Positions 1 to 9,538 of a stretch of DNA of 64,000 nt are shown in pieces. Made by a program: the position numbers and the translations under genes. The notes under the pieces were generated by a model. That model was not told the origin of the DNA and searched no databases. It saw nothing but the letters and a program-made list of their open reading frames with translations. The stretch comes from Methyloceanibacter methanicus (GTDB taxonomy: Bacteria > Pseudomonadota > Alphaproteobacteria > Rhizobiales > Methyloligellaceae): assembly GCF_001723285.1 (NCBI RefSeq), contig NZ_LPWG01000010.1:186001-250000 (forward strand), in the 5' to 3' direction. The stretch's first letter is position 1, and every line of letters starts with the position of its first letter.

Positions 1-14
1 GGCACCAACAAGAA

Positions 15-34
15 AGGCGCTCCGGAGAGCGCCT
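15..34 (-). terminator. Rho-independent terminator of the tadD-like gene
   Basis: An 8-bp perfect stem (AGGCGCTC / GAGCGCCT) with a 4-base loop is followed, read on the minus strand, by the T-rich stretch TTTCTTGTT. It lies about 50 bases past the stop codon of the minus-strand TPR gene. Confidence 0.75.
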
Positions 35-59
35 CCCTCGTTCCCCCATAAGGCTGTGC

Positions 60-100
60 GGACGTCTTACCGCGCGGATGTCTTAACGCGCGGATGTCTT
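60..100. repeat. 16-bp tandem repeat, about 2.6 copies, spanning the tadD stop
   Basis: Units at 60-75, 76-91 and 92-100 share the pattern GGAYGTCTTAMCGCGC. The stop codon of the upstream-lying minus-strand gene (83-85) sits in the second copy, so the duplication has shaped the gene end. Confidence 0.7.
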
Positions 101-1118
101 GGCAAAGGTCGACGTGCCGGGCGAGGTGCCGGGTGTCGCCGCCTGGGCAACCTTGGGCGGGGCCGAAATGACTTCGTCCACGGGCTTGACCATCTGGACC
201 ACGGGAGCCGGGGCCGCTTGTGGCTGGCTCGCGGCGAAAGTGGCCGGCTGGCTTGGGACGCTCGGTCCGAAGGGCGACCAGCTCTCGTCGCCTTGCTCGG
301 ACGTGTCGGGCTCCGACGCGGCGACCGCGGTTGGCTTGGTGAGCATGTTCTTCAAATAGGCCATGCTCTTCTTAGCCTGGCTCTCGCCCACGTCCACGGC
401 GGCGACGTCCCGGGCTCGTTGTATTTGCCCTGGACCCCAAGCACGAGGGCCAGATTCTGGCGCAGGCGCTTGTCGTCGTGGCCTTCCTTGGCGGCTTTGC
501 GAAGAAGGGTTTCGGCCTTCCTGGCTTTGCCGTCGAGCGCGTAAGAGAGCGCGAGATTGTTGATCACCGACGCGGAGTCCGGCTTCTTGCGCAGGGCCGC
601 CTGGTAGTATTTCTGGGCCTTGGCGTGATCGCCGGTCTTGGCCGCGAGCGTGCCTTGGGCCGACAGGGTCTTCCAATCTTGGACGCCCTTGTCCTCGGCG
701 GTCTTGAGCGCCTTCTGGGCAACGCCGACCTGACCGGTCTCGAGGGCGACCTTGCCGATCTCGGCGGCCAGCTCGGCGTTGTCCGGATTGGCAGCGTAAG
801 CGGTCTGCAGGACCTCGACGCCCGCGTCTTGTTGCCCAAGGCACGGAGAGACGCCGCGTAGCCAAGCGCGTTGCGCGGGTCGGTCGTATCCTTGTTGTAG
901 GCGGCGCCCCATTTCGTTGTGGCCTCGAAGGCCTCCGCAGCGCTCATCTGCACTTCAGGCGGCTTGCGCTTGAAGATGCCAAAACCGCTGCTGGCAATGC
1001 CGCCGCCGCCTCCAATGCCGCTGCCGACATGACCGCATCCGCCAAGAAGCGCAGCCGCGGCGGTTGTCGCCAGAAGCGCTAGCGCCATTGAACGTCGCGG
1101 AGAGTGGAGGCGTGCCAT
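83..1118 (-). CDS. TadD-like TPR lipoprotein (two frame breaks)
   Basis: This is a periplasm-facing tetratricopeptide lipoprotein resembling TadD of Flp-pilus (Tad) assembly, where TadD helps place the secretin. The start at 1118 gives a signal peptide ending in the lipobox LGGC, which predicts lipid anchoring. The middle carries TPR-type helical pairs and the end holds the YLKNML segment common to TadD proteins. The frame breaks twice (about 827 and 416). Restoring one G in AAGGAC and one in GAGGCC gives a continuous product of about 345 aa. The final ~80 residues are low-complexity and Pro/Ala/Gln-rich. No other tad gene is in the window, so the pilus role is inference and only the TPR lipoprotein call is firm. 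A terminator follows. Confidence 0.75.
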
Positions 1119-1244
1119 CGTCGATTTTGTCCCCAACGGGCGACGGAGGACGCGCCCGGTGTTCTTGGCATGGTTCGTTAAGTGTCATGATGTGGGACAG
1201 GCGTATAAAAAGTCTTAACCATAAGACGGGGCCGGGCAGCCCAC

Positions 1245-1347
1245 GGAGCCGCGGTCCCAAGGAGCCGCGGGCCCAAGGAGCCGCGGGCCCTAGGAGCCAC
1301 GGGCCCAAGGAGCCGCAGACGGAAGGAAACACAGACGGAAGGGACGG
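1245..1347. repeat. Period-16 tandem repeat array between tadD-like gene and GST
   Basis: Four close copies of a 16-bp unit of the form GGAGCCGCGGGCCCAA start at 1245, 1261, 1277 and 1293. The period continues with divergent units to about 1347, where CAGACGGAAGG occurs at 1316 and again at 1332. There are no spacers, so this is not CRISPR. The rest of the 1119-1413 gap shows no gene. Confidence 0.8.
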
Positions 1348-1413
1348 ACTGGCCCCCGGACGGCGCCGCATGCCCCATGCGGGGTGCTCGCGGAAAAATC
1401 CTGAGGACGGCGT

Positions 1414-2082
1414 CTAGACCAGCGCGCGCTCGGCCATCTCGGCCTCGGCGCCGGCGAGCCACGCGGCCATGTCGGGCATGGCATAGATCGCCTCCACATA
1501 GGCGGCCGCGGTGCCGTCGTCCCCGAACGCGGCGAGGGGCACGCCATAGGTGCGGAAGCGGGTGGCGACGGGGGCATACATGGCGTCCGCGTTGGTGAAG
1601 GCGCCAAACAGAAGCGGGCCGCCTTGACCGAACCGCGCGCGCGTGTCTTTCCAGACCGCGACGACGCGCTGGATGTTGAGGGCGAGGGTCTCGCTGACCT
1701 CGGGCATCGGAAAGCGCGAAACGAGATCCATGGGCATGTCGTTGCGCAAGGCCTGGAAGCTCGAATGCATCTCGGCGGAGATGCTGCGCGCGGCAGCGCG
1801 CGCGGCCGTATCCTCGGGCCAGAGCCCGGCGTCCGGGAACTGCTCGGCGAGATACTCGACGATGGCGAGGCTGTCGTAGATCACCCCGAAATCGGTCTTG
1901 AGGGCCGGGACCTTGCCGGACGGCGAATGCTTGAAGATCTCGGCCTTGGTCTCGGGAAGTCTGAGGCGGATGCGCTCCTCCTCGAACGGCGCGCCGCACG
2001 CTTTCAGGGACAACCAGGGCCGCAGGCTCCATGACGAATAATTCTTGTCGCCAATTACCAGCCTGTAGCCCGTGCCCGTCAT
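1414..2082 (-). CDS. Glutathione S-transferase family protein
   Basis: This is a cytosolic GST of 222 aa that conjugates glutathione to electrophiles or reduces disulfides; the substrate is unknown. The N-terminal thioredoxin-fold half contains the NYSSWSLRPW active-site region and the SGKVPAL cis-proline segment with the DSLAIVEYL glutathione-binding helix. The C-terminal half is all-helical. I chose the ATG at 2082 because GGAAGG precedes it and the product starts close to YRLVIG as in relatives; ATG 2106 is also possible. It is transcribed divergently from the aminopeptidase, with a short shared upstream region. Confidence 0.88.
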   Translation of the reverse strand: MTGTGYRLVIGDKNYSSWSLRPWLSLKACGAPFEEERIRLRLPETKAEIFKHSPSGKVPALKTDFGVIYDSLAIVEYLAEQFPDAGLWPEDTAARAAARSISAEMHSSFQALRNDMPMDLVSRFPMPEVSETLALNIQRVVAVWKDTRARFGQGGPLLFGAFTNADAMYAPVATRFRTYGVPLAAFGDDGTAAAYVEAIYAMPDMAAWLAGAEAEMAERALV

Positions 2083-2163
2083 CGTTCCGCCTTCCATCGT
2101 TGTCATGCGTCCGCTCCCCTGCCATTAATGCGCCACCCCTTCAAGACTCATCCGGAATTTTTC

Positions 2164-3580
2164 ATGCCGACACACGCGATCACGCTCGATCCCATGCGCC
2201 AAACACTCGAAGACTTGCTTCTGGACCCGGGCGCGCCGTCCATTCCCGTTGAGCTCGTCAATTCAGGCGAAGATCTTTCGGATATTGGCGAGCGCGAGGC
2301 CCGATGGGTGGAGGCCCGCGGCTGGAAGCCGACGCAAGGCTCGGTGCTTCTCGTCCCCGACGAGAGCGGCGCCATCGCCAAGGTCCTCCTGGGCACGGGC
2401 GGCGCGGATTGGCCCGAGCGCGCCCCCATGCTCGGTGGGGCGCTACCCGCCGCGTTGCCGGCGGGCGATTACCGGTTCGCAAGCCCCTTGCCGGACCCGG
2501 ATCTCGCCGTCCTCGGCTTTCTGAAGAGCTGCTATCGCTTTACGCGCTACAAGTCCGGCGGCTCGGAGGAGGTCAAGCGTATCGTCCTGCCGGAGGGCGC
2601 GAATCGCGCCCATATCCTTGCGCTGGCCGAGGGCGTCTATCTCGGGCGCGATCTGATCAACACGCCCGCCAACGATCTGGGGCCGGCCGAACTCGAGGCA
2701 GTGGCGCGCGACGTCGCCAACAGTTTCGGCGCGACCATCAAGGTGACCGAGGGCTCGAACCTTTTGTCGGACAATTTTCCCATGATCCACGCGGTGGGCC
2801 GCGCGAGCGACCGCCCCCCGCGCCTGATCGATATGCATTGGGGCTCGGAGAGCGCGCCGAAGGTCACCATTGTCGGCAAGGGCATTTGTTTCGATACGGG
2901 CGGGCTCAACCTCAAGCCGGGCAATGCCATGGCCTTGATGAAGAAGGACATGGGCGGCGCCGCGGCAGCGCTTGCCTTCGCCGTGATGGTGATGCGAACC
3001 AAGCAGCCGGTTCGCCTCCGCGTGATCATTCCGGCCGCCGATAATTCGATCGCGGGCAATGCCTTCCGCCCGGGAGACGTGCTGCCCAGCCGCAACGGCA
3101 TGACCGTGGAGATCGGCAACACCGACGCCGAGGGGCGCCTGGTGCTCGCCGACGCCCTCAGTCTCGCCGACGAAGACGCGCCGGACTATCTCGTGACGTT
3201 TGCGACCCTGACCGGCGCCGCCCGGGTCGCGCTCGGCCCGGATCTCCCGCCGTTCTACGCGACTGACGAGGCGTTCGCCGAGGGCATGCTGAAAGCCGCG
3301 CAGGCGGTCGCGACCCGGTCTGGCGCATGCCGTTCTGGGAGCCCTACGACAAGATGCTCAAGAGCAGCATCGCCGACGTCAATCACATCTCCGACGGGCC
3401 GTTTGCCGGTTCCGTCACGGCAGCGCTGTTCCTCAAGCGCTTCGTCAGAACGCGAAGCGCTACGCCCATCTCGACATCTACGGCTGGGTGCCGCGCGACC
3501 AGCCCGGCCGGCCGCGCGGCGGAGAGCCCCATGCCGCCCGCGCGCTGTTCGAGTACTTCCGGGGAGAGCTGACCGCGTGA
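2164..3580 (+). CDS. pepA: Leucyl aminopeptidase, M17 family (two frame breaks)
   Basis: A cytosolic dimetal aminopeptidase that removes N-terminal residues from peptides. Visible M17 signatures are the metal/active-site stretch around CFDTGGLNLKPG with MKKDMGG, and NTDAEGRLVLADAL. The frame breaks near 3312 and 3445. Adding one base in each place (GCGGAC, then GTCCAG) restores DPVWRMPFW and FVQNAKRYAHLDIYGW and leads to TGA at 3578-3580, giving about 472 aa, the family's normal size. ATG 2128 is an alternative start. Without correction the frame runs on into the next gene and gives a false 768-aa fusion. The downstream NlpC/P60 gene starts inside this stop codon, so the two are probably translated together. 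Confidence 0.88.
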
Positions 3581-4434
3581 CGAAGCTCGATCCACGCCGG
3601 CACCCGTTCCGCGACGACCTCGCGGCAGAGGCCTTGCGTGGTGTGGTCGAGGCCGGGCGCTACGTGCAAGGGGAACGCCGGCAGGTGGAGGCATCCACGC
3701 TGCCGTTGCGCCGGGAGCCCCGCGCCGGTGCGAACCTCGATACCGAGGCGCTGCACGGCGAGACCCTAACCGTTTTCGACGAGCGGGACGGATGGGCCTG
3801 GGTGCAGCTCGATCACGACGCCTATGTCGGCTATGTGCCGAGCGAGGGGCTCGGACCCGTGCGGGCGCCCGCGACGCATCGCGTCGCCGCGCTGCGGACC
3901 TATGTCTTCCCCGAACCGGACGCCAAGGCGCCGCCGCTTCGTTTGCTCAGTCTGAATGCGCGCGTGCGCCTTGCCGAGGAGGGCGGCCGCTACGCGCCGC
4001 TGGACACGGGCGGCTTCGTCTATGCGAGCCATATCGCGCCCGTGAGCGACCACGCGCCGGATTTCGTCACGATTGCCGAGAGCTTTATTGGGGCGCCCTA
4101 TCTTTGGGGCGGACGCACCAGCGTCGGCTTGGACTGTTCGGGCCTCGTGCAACTGTCCGCCGCGGCCGCTGGCCATAACCTCCCGCGCGATGCGGACATG
4201 CAAGAGGCCGAAGCCGGCGTACCCGTGGACCTGGCGGGCGGCGCCGGTTTGAGGCGTGGCGATCTCGTCTTTTGGGAAGGCCATGTGGGCATCATGACGA
4301 GCCCGGACCGCTTTTTGCACGCCAACGCCTATCATATGGCCGTCGAGCACGAGCCCTTCGAGGACGCCTGCCGGCGCATCAAGGAGGCCGGGTTTGCCAT
4401 CACGAGCGTGCGGCGACTTGTGGAGACCCCTTAG
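3577..4434 (+). CDS. NlpC/P60 (C40) family cell-wall peptidase
   Basis: A 285-aa cysteine peptidase predicted to cleave stem peptides of peptidoglycan fragments. Two SH3-like segments (about residues 40-100 and 105-155) precede the NlpC/P60 domain. The catalytic Cys lies in GLDCSGLVQ, the His in GHVGIM, and a third polar position in HANAYH. No signal peptide is visible, which fits a cytosolic muropeptide-recycling role as known for related dipeptidyl-peptidases; that role is inference. The start is GTG 3577, giving a GTGA overlap with the aminopeptidase stop. Coupling to an aminopeptidase fits sequential breakdown of recycled peptides. Confidence 0.88.
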   Translation: MTKLDPRRHPFRDDLAAEALRGVVEAGRYVQGERRQVEASTLPLRREPRAGANLDTEALHGETLTVFDERDGWAWVQLDHDAYVGYVPSEGLGPVRAPATHRVAALRTYVFPEPDAKAPPLRLLSLNARVRLAEEGGRYAPLDTGGFVYASHIAPVSDHAPDFVTIAESFIGAPYLWGGRTSVGLDCSGLVQLSAAAAGHNLPRDADMQEAEAGVPVDLAGGAGLRRGDLVFWEGHVGIMTSPDRFLHANAYHMAVEHEPFEDACRRIKEAGFAITSVRRLVETP

Positions 4435-4443
4435 CCGAAACGG

Positions 4444-6077
4444 CTAGGTGGAAACCGCATCGGCCGGCGTCGTCTCCAACTCGACGCGGCGGCCAGGAGA
4501 GCCTTGGTGTAGTCCGTTTGCGGATTGGTGAAGACATCCTGCGAAGGGCCTTGCTCCACCACCTTCCCGTGCCGCAGGACGATGATGGAATTGGCCAGGG
4601 CCCGGACGACCTTCAGGTCATGGCTGATGAAGAGATAGGCCAGCCGGTGCCGTTTCTGGAGATCGCGCAGAAGGTCCACGATCTGCGCTTGGACCGAGAC
4701 GTCCAGCGCCGATGTCGGTTCGTCCAGAATGAGGAATCTCGGCTCCAGAACCAGCGCGCGGGCGATGGCGATGCGCTGCCGCTGGCCGCCGGAAAATTCA
4801 TGCGGGTAACGGTCCCGGACCTTTGGGTCCAGCCCCACCTCCGTCAGCGCCCGTGCGACGCGCGAATTGCGGTCTTCCTGCGAGATGCCCGGGTTCTGGA
4901 TCAGCAAACCTTCCTCGATGATTTGCCCGATCGACATGCGCGGGCTCAAGGAACCGTACGGATCCTGAAAAACGATCTGCAGCTCCTTGCGCAGGGGCCG
5001 CATCTGCTTCGAATTGTAGCCGTCGATCCGCTGGCCGAGATAGACGATCGGCCCCTCGCTCGAGATCAACCGCAAAAGGGCCTGGCCGAGCGTCGTCTTG
5101 CCGGAGCCGGACTCGCCGACCACGCCGAGCGTCTGCCCCTCCTTGACGTCCACATCGATCCCGTCGACGGCTTTGACATGCCCGACCGTCTTGCGCAGGA
5201 AGCCGCGCTTGATCGGGAACCACACTTTCAGATCGTCCGTCGTGAGGATCGTCTTGGCGCCGGGGTCGGCTGGGGGCGGCGAGCCCTTCGGTTCCGAGGC
5301 GATGAGATGCTTCGTGTAGTCGTCCTTCGGGTGCTCGAAAATGTCTTTCGTGGCCCCGCGTTCGACGATCGCGCCGTTGTGCATGACGCAGACGCGATCG
5401 GCCATTTTGCGCACGATCCCGAGATCGTGGGTGATGAGAAGCATCGCCATGTTGAACTCGGCCTTGAGCTGCAACAGCAGTTCGAGAATCTGTGCCTGGA
5501 TCGTCACGTCGAGCGCCGTTGTCGGCTCGTCGGCGATCAGGAGGTCCGGTTCGTTGGCAAGCGCCATGGCGATCATCACGCGTTGGCGCTGCCCTCCCGA
5601 AAGCTGGTGCGGGTAGGACGCAAGACGTTCCTCCACGTCCTGAATGCCCACCTTGGTCAGGAGGTCGATGACGCGCGCCCGCGCCGCGTCGCCCGTGAGG
5701 CCCATATGGATGCGCAGGACCTCGGCGATCTGGCGCTCGATCGTATGGAGCGGGTTCAGGGACGTCATGGGCTCCTGGAAGATCATCGAGATCTGATTGC
5801 CGCGCACATGGCGCAAGCCCTCCGGCGGCAGGGCCAGGAGGTTCTCGCCCTTGAAATGGATCGCTCCGCCCGGGTGCGAGGCGGCGGGATAGGGGAGGAG
5901 CTGGAGGATCGACAGAGCCGAGACGGTCTTGCCGGAACCCGACTCGCCCACAAGGGCGACGGTTTCGCCGTGGTCGATGTCAAAAGAGACATCCTTCACC
6001 GCATGGGTGACCTTCTCACCCGCGCGAAAGTCCACGCACAGCTTGTCGATGGATAGGAGGGTCGGCGTATCGGTCAT
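4444..6077 (-). CDS. yejF: YejF-type peptide ABC transporter ATPase (late frame break)
   Basis: A double-domain ATPase that powers the YejABEF oligopeptide importer (microcin C and other peptides in enterobacteria). Both halves carry Walker A (GESGSGKT), the signature LSGGQRQR or FSGGQRQR, and Walker B ([12 protein letters not shown] and [11 protein letters not shown]). The start at 6077 overlaps the CDF gene stop as ATGA. Near 4483 one base is missing. Restoring it changes an arginine-rich tail into LLAAA(V/F)[12 protein letters not shown] and moves the stop to 4444-4446, giving 544 aa. It is the last gene of the yejB-yejE-CDF-yejF operon. Confidence 0.9.
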
Positions 6078-6991
6078 GCGGGTGCTCGATGAGATGCGTC
6101 GGTATGATCGGCGCATGTGCGGGACTCCACTTCGACCGTCGCATGGTCCAGGTTGAACTTGTCTTTCAGCCGGGCCTTGATGCCCTGCACGACGGTGTCG
6201 ATGTCGGCTGCATCGCCGATCACGGCGTGCAGCGTGACCATGCGGCGGCATTGGGTGATGGACCACACATGGACGTGGTGGACTTCGTCCACGCCCGGCA
6301 CGTTCTTCACGAGGTCCGGGGCGATGTCGCGGGTGTCGAGTTCGTGCGGCGCTCCTTCGAGCAGGATATGGGCCGATTCAGAGACCACGAACCAGCCGCT
6401 GCGCAGAATGATCAGGGCCACGACGATCGACAGCAACGGATCGATCGGCGTCCACCCCGTCAGCATGATCACGGCGCCGGCGATCAGCGCGGCCACCGAC
6501 CCCAGCAGATCGCCGAGCACGTGCAACGCCGCGCCGCGCACGTTGAGATTCTCCCGGTCCGCGCCCCGCAAGAGCAGGAACGAGATGATGTTCACCAGAA
6601 GCCCCGCGACGCCGATGACGACCATGATGCCGCCGGCCACATGCGCTTCGCCTTGCATCAGACGGTCGATCGCCTCGTAGACGATCCAGCCGGCGATCAC
6701 GAACAGGGCCATGCCATTGGTGAACGCCACCAGGACCTGGAACCGGTCGAAGCCGTAGGTGCGTTTCCAGTCGGCGGGACGCCGGGCCAGGCGGAACGCG
6801 AACCACGCCAGTCCCAGCGCCGCGAAATCCGTGAGCATGTGCCCCGCATCGGCGATCAGCGCCAGGGAGTTGGCGATGATTCCGCCCGCCAGCTCGATGA
6901 ACATGAACCCGCCGGTGATCATCGCGGCCAGGCCCATGCGGGTCTCATTCTTGGCGGTGACCGTGTGGCTGTGGTCGTGTGAACCGTGCAT
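6074..6991 (-). CDS. Cation diffusion facilitator (CzcD/ZitB-type Zn exporter)
   Basis: An inner-membrane H+-coupled exporter of Zn2+ or similar divalent metals, 305 aa. About six membrane segments are visible. The metal-site pattern HxxxD occurs twice (HMLTD in TM2, HVLGD in TM5), as in Zn-selective CDFs. A His-rich N-terminus (HGSHDHSH) and a cytosolic C-terminal domain with HHVHVW complete the fold. The gene is wedged between yejE and yejF, with a 9-bp gap upstream and an ATGA overlap downstream, so it must be co-expressed with the peptide importer. No functional link between the two is established. Confidence 0.92.
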   Translation of the reverse strand: MHGSHDHSHTVTAKNETRMGLAAMITGGFMFIELAGGIIANSLALIADAGHMLTDFAALGLAWFAFRLARRPADWKRTYGFDRFQVLVAFTNGMALFVIAGWIVYEAIDRLMQGEAHVAGGIMVVIGVAGLLVNIISFLLLRGADRENLNVRGAALHVLGDLLGSVAALIAGAVIMLTGWTPIDPLLSIVVALIILRSGWFVVSESAHILLEGAPHELDTRDIAPDLVKNVPGVDEVHHVHVWSITQCRRMVTLHAVIGDAADIDTVVQGIKARLKDKFNLDHATVEVESRTCADHTDASHRAPA

Positions 6992-7000
6992 GGGCCCGCC

Positions 7001-8164
7001 TCAGGTCAGCGTCTTGCGCGGGTCGAGCGCGTCGCGCAGGGCCTCGCCGACGAAAATCAAAAGACTCAGCATGATGGCGATGACGAAGAACGCCGTCAGC
7101 CCGAGCCAGGGCGCCTGCAGATTGTCCTTGCCTTGCGCCAGCAACTCGCCGAGCGACGGCGAATCCGGGCGCAGTCCAAATCCGAGGAAGTCCAGCGACG
7201 TCAGGGTCGTGATGGAGCCGTTCAGGATGAAGGGCATGAACGTCAGGGTGGCGACCATCGCGTTCGGCAGCAGATGCTTGAAGATGATCTTGAGGTTGGG
7301 CAGGCCAAGTGCGCGCGCGGCCGTGACATATTCGAAGTTGCGCGCGCGCAGGAACTCGGCCCTGACGACGCCGACCAGCGCCACCCAGGAGAAGGCCAAG
7401 AGGATGCCGAGCAGGATCCAGAAATTCGGCTCGATGACGGCGGCCACGATGATCAGCAGATAGAGCTGCGGGACGCTCGTCCAGATCTCGATGAAGCGCT
7501 GGAACAGCAGGTCCGTCCAGCCGCCGAAATAACCCTGAACGGCGCCGGCGGAGACGCCGATGATCGTCGAGAAGACCGTCAGCACAAGTCCGAACAGAAC
7601 GGAGATGCGAAAGCCGTAGATGATCCGCGCGACCACGTCGCGGCCCTGATCGTCGGTGCCGAGCCAGTTCCACTCGAGACTGGCGTCGCAAGGGTGGAAG
7701 CCCTTCTCGACGGCGAGTTCGCAATCCTTGTCGGTCAGCAGCCAGGTGGGCTTCACCGGGAACGCCATTGGCGGGTTCTTGTTCTGCGTGTTGTAGGAGA
7801 AGCGGATCGGCGGCCACAGCATCCAGCCGCCTTTCTCGGTGATCAGTTCCTGCACCACGGGATCGCGATAATCCGCTTCCGTTTCGAAGATGCCGCCGAA
7901 ATCCGTCTCGGGATAGGCCTCGAAGATGGGCCAATAAAGCTGGCCCTCATATTCGACGAGGATGGGTTTGTCGTTGGCGATGAACTCGGCGAAAAGGCTG
8001 GTCACGAAGAGGATCAGGAAGACCCACAAGGACCAGTAGCCGCGCTTGTTGGCTTTGAAGGTCTGCCAGCGGCGCTTGTTGAGCGCGGAAATCCAAGGGC
8101 GGGTCTGCGGGATCCCTTCCGCCGCAACCTCCTCGGTGACGCTGACATCGGTCGGCGCGTCCAT
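7001..8164 (-). CDS. yejE: YejE-type peptide ABC transporter permease
   Basis: One of two inner-membrane permeases of the Yej oligopeptide importer, 387 aa. A cytosolic N-terminal stretch of about 40 residues leads to TM1. Then comes the large periplasmic insert typical of YejE, which distinguishes it from DppC/OppC, and the five-helix BPD_transp_1 core with the EAA-like loop (EYVTAARALGLPNLKIIFKHLLPNA). Its ATG shares one base with the yejB stop (TGATG), so the two are translationally coupled. Confidence 0.93.
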   Translation of the reverse strand: MDAPTDVSVTEEVAAEGIPQTRPWISALNKRRWQTFKANKRGYWSLWVFLILFVTSLFAEFIANDKPILVEYEGQLYWPIFEAYPETDFGGIFETEADYRDPVVQELITEKGGWMLWPPIRFSYNTQNKNPPMAFPVKPTWLLTDKDCELAVEKGFHPCDASLEWNWLGTDDQGRDVVARIIYGFRISVLFGLVLTVFSTIIGVSAGAVQGYFGGWTDLLFQRFIEIWTSVPQLYLLIIVAAVIEPNFWILLGILLAFSWVALVGVVRAEFLRARNFEYVTAARALGLPNLKIIFKHLLPNAMVATLTFMPFILNGSITTLTSLDFLGFGLRPDSPSLGELLAQGKDNLQAPWLGLTAFFVIAIMLSLLIFVGEALRDALDPRKTLT

Positions 8165-9282
8165 CAGACCTCCCGCGTTTCGAAGTCGATGCGCGGATCG
8201 ACCCAGGTATAGGTGAGGTCGGAGAGGAGGCTGATCAGAAGTCCGAGCAGCGAGAAGATGTAGACGGTCGCGAACACGACCGGATAGTCGCGGTTGACGA
8301 TGGACTCAAAGCCCAGCAGTCCGAGGCCATCCAACGTGAAGATGGTCTCGATCAGAAGCGACCCGGCGAAGAAGGCCCCGATAAAGGCACCGGGGAAACC
8401 GGCGATAACGATCAGCATGGCGTTGCGGAAGACGTGTCCGTAGAGCACCTGCCGTTCGGTCAATCCCTTCGCCCGCGCCGTGATGACGTATTGCTTGCGG
8501 ATTTCCTCGAGGAACGAGTTCTTGGTCAGGAACGTCGTGGTCGCAAACGCCGACAGCGCCATGGCGGTCAGCGGCAGCACAAGATGCCAGAAATAGTCGA
8601 GGATCTTTTCGTACCAGGGCAGGGACCAGAAATTCTCCGAGACGAGGCCGCGCAAGGGAAAGATCTGCAGGAAGGAGCCGCCGGCGAACAGCACGATCAA
8701 GAACACCGCGACCAGAAAGCCCGGGATGGCGTAGCCGATCACGATCACGCTCGACGTCCAGATGTCGAAGCGCGAGCCGTCCTGGACGGCCTTCCGGATC
8801 CCGAGTGGAATTGAGATCGCGTACGAGATCAGCGTCATCCACAGACCGAGCGAAATCGAGACGGGCATGCGCTCCGCGATCAACTGCATGACGCTCGTGT
8901 CGCGGAAATAGCTCTCGCCGAAGTCGAACCGCAGATAGTTCCAGATCATCTGCCCGAAGCGCTCGTGAGCGGGCTTGTCGAAACCGAACTGCTTCTCGAG
9001 GCTGGCGATGAATTCCGGGTCGAGCCCCTGCGCGCCCCGGTATTTGGACGAGCCCCCGCTCACGTCGCCGCCGGGCATGCCTTGCTGACCGCCGCTGCCG
9101 GAGAAGTCGCTGCCGCCGCCGCTGAATTTCGCGGTGGCGCCGGCATCGGTGCCGGTTAGCTGCGCGATCAGCCGCTCGACGGGTCCGCCCGGTGCGAACT
9201 GCACGATGACGAAGGTCACCAGCATGATGCCGAGCATCGTTGGAATGATCAGTAAGAGTCGGCGAAGGATATAGGCGGCCAA
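8164..9282 (-). CDS. yejB: YejB-type peptide ABC transporter permease
   Basis: The first permease of the Yej importer, 372 aa, beginning with the typical [16 protein letters not shown] helix. A Gly/Ser-rich periplasmic loop (about residues 48-82, [15 protein letters not shown]) is longer and more low-complexity than usual. The BPD core carries the coupling segment ([24 protein letters not shown]). It heads an operon with yejE, a CDF transporter and yejF. The cognate yejA genes lie about 2.2 kb upstream behind an inserted divergent pair. Confidence 0.93.
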   Translation of the reverse strand: MAAYILRRLLLIIPTMLGIMLVTFVIVQFAPGGPVERLIAQLTGTDAGATAKFSGGGSDFSGSGGQQGMPGGDVSGGSSKYRGAQGLDPEFIASLEKQFGFDKPAHERFGQMIWNYLRFDFGESYFRDTSVMQLIAERMPVSISLGLWMTLISYAISIPLGIRKAVQDGSRFDIWTSSVIVIGYAIPGFLVAVFLIVLFAGGSFLQIFPLRGLVSENFWSLPWYEKILDYFWHLVLPLTAMALSAFATTTFLTKNSFLEEIRKQYVITARAKGLTERQVLYGHVFRNAMLIVIAGFPGAFIGAFFAGSLLIETIFTLDGLGLLGFESIVNRDYPVVFATVYIFSLLGLLISLLSDLTYTWVDPRIDFETREV

Positions 9283-9453
9283 TTGTGTTGGGCTTCCTGT
9301 CGCTGCGCTTCCGGTTGCAACGGGCTGCGGCCGCTCTCGCCTGGAGGGCGGGGACCCGTATGTGCTGTCTTTGCTTACTGGATTCTGGAGGCGAGTGGAA
9401 CCCGACAGAGGGGCTGGAATTATTGCAAGTTGGTAAGACTTGGGCGCCGGCGC

Positions 9454-9494
9454 CCAAGGAACGCGCCAAGGAACGCGCCAAGAAACGCCCCAAG
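9454..9494. repeat. 12-bp tandem repeat, about 3.4 copies
   Basis: Copies of CCAAGGAACGCG start at 9454, 9466 and 9478 (the last with two changes), plus a partial copy. They lie in the 256-bp gap between yejB and the DUF3047-like gene, just past the latter's stop. No gene is seen in the rest of the gap. Confidence 0.75.
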
Positions 9495-9538
9495 TGGCAA
9501 CAAGGGGCGCCCCTCGCGGCGTTCGTGCAAAGCTGGCG

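Noticed and set aside
1245-1347. CRISPR array
   Set aside because: The 16-bp units are contiguous with no unique spacers, and no cas genes are in the window. The same holds for the arrays at 20351 and 32222.
2128-4434. 768-aa leucyl aminopeptidase-NlpC/P60 fusion
   Set aside because: Two missing bases (about 3312 and 3445) bypass the aminopeptidase stop at 3578-3580. The GTG at 3577 gives a normal separate NlpC/P60 gene.
4272-6056. 594-aa plus-strand open frame opposite yejF
   Set aside because: It mirrors the codon structure of the clear yejF ATPase on the other strand and shows no domain of its own.
6986-8212. 408-aa plus-strand open frame opposite yejE
   Set aside because: Antisense of a clearly conserved permease; no recognisable protein features.
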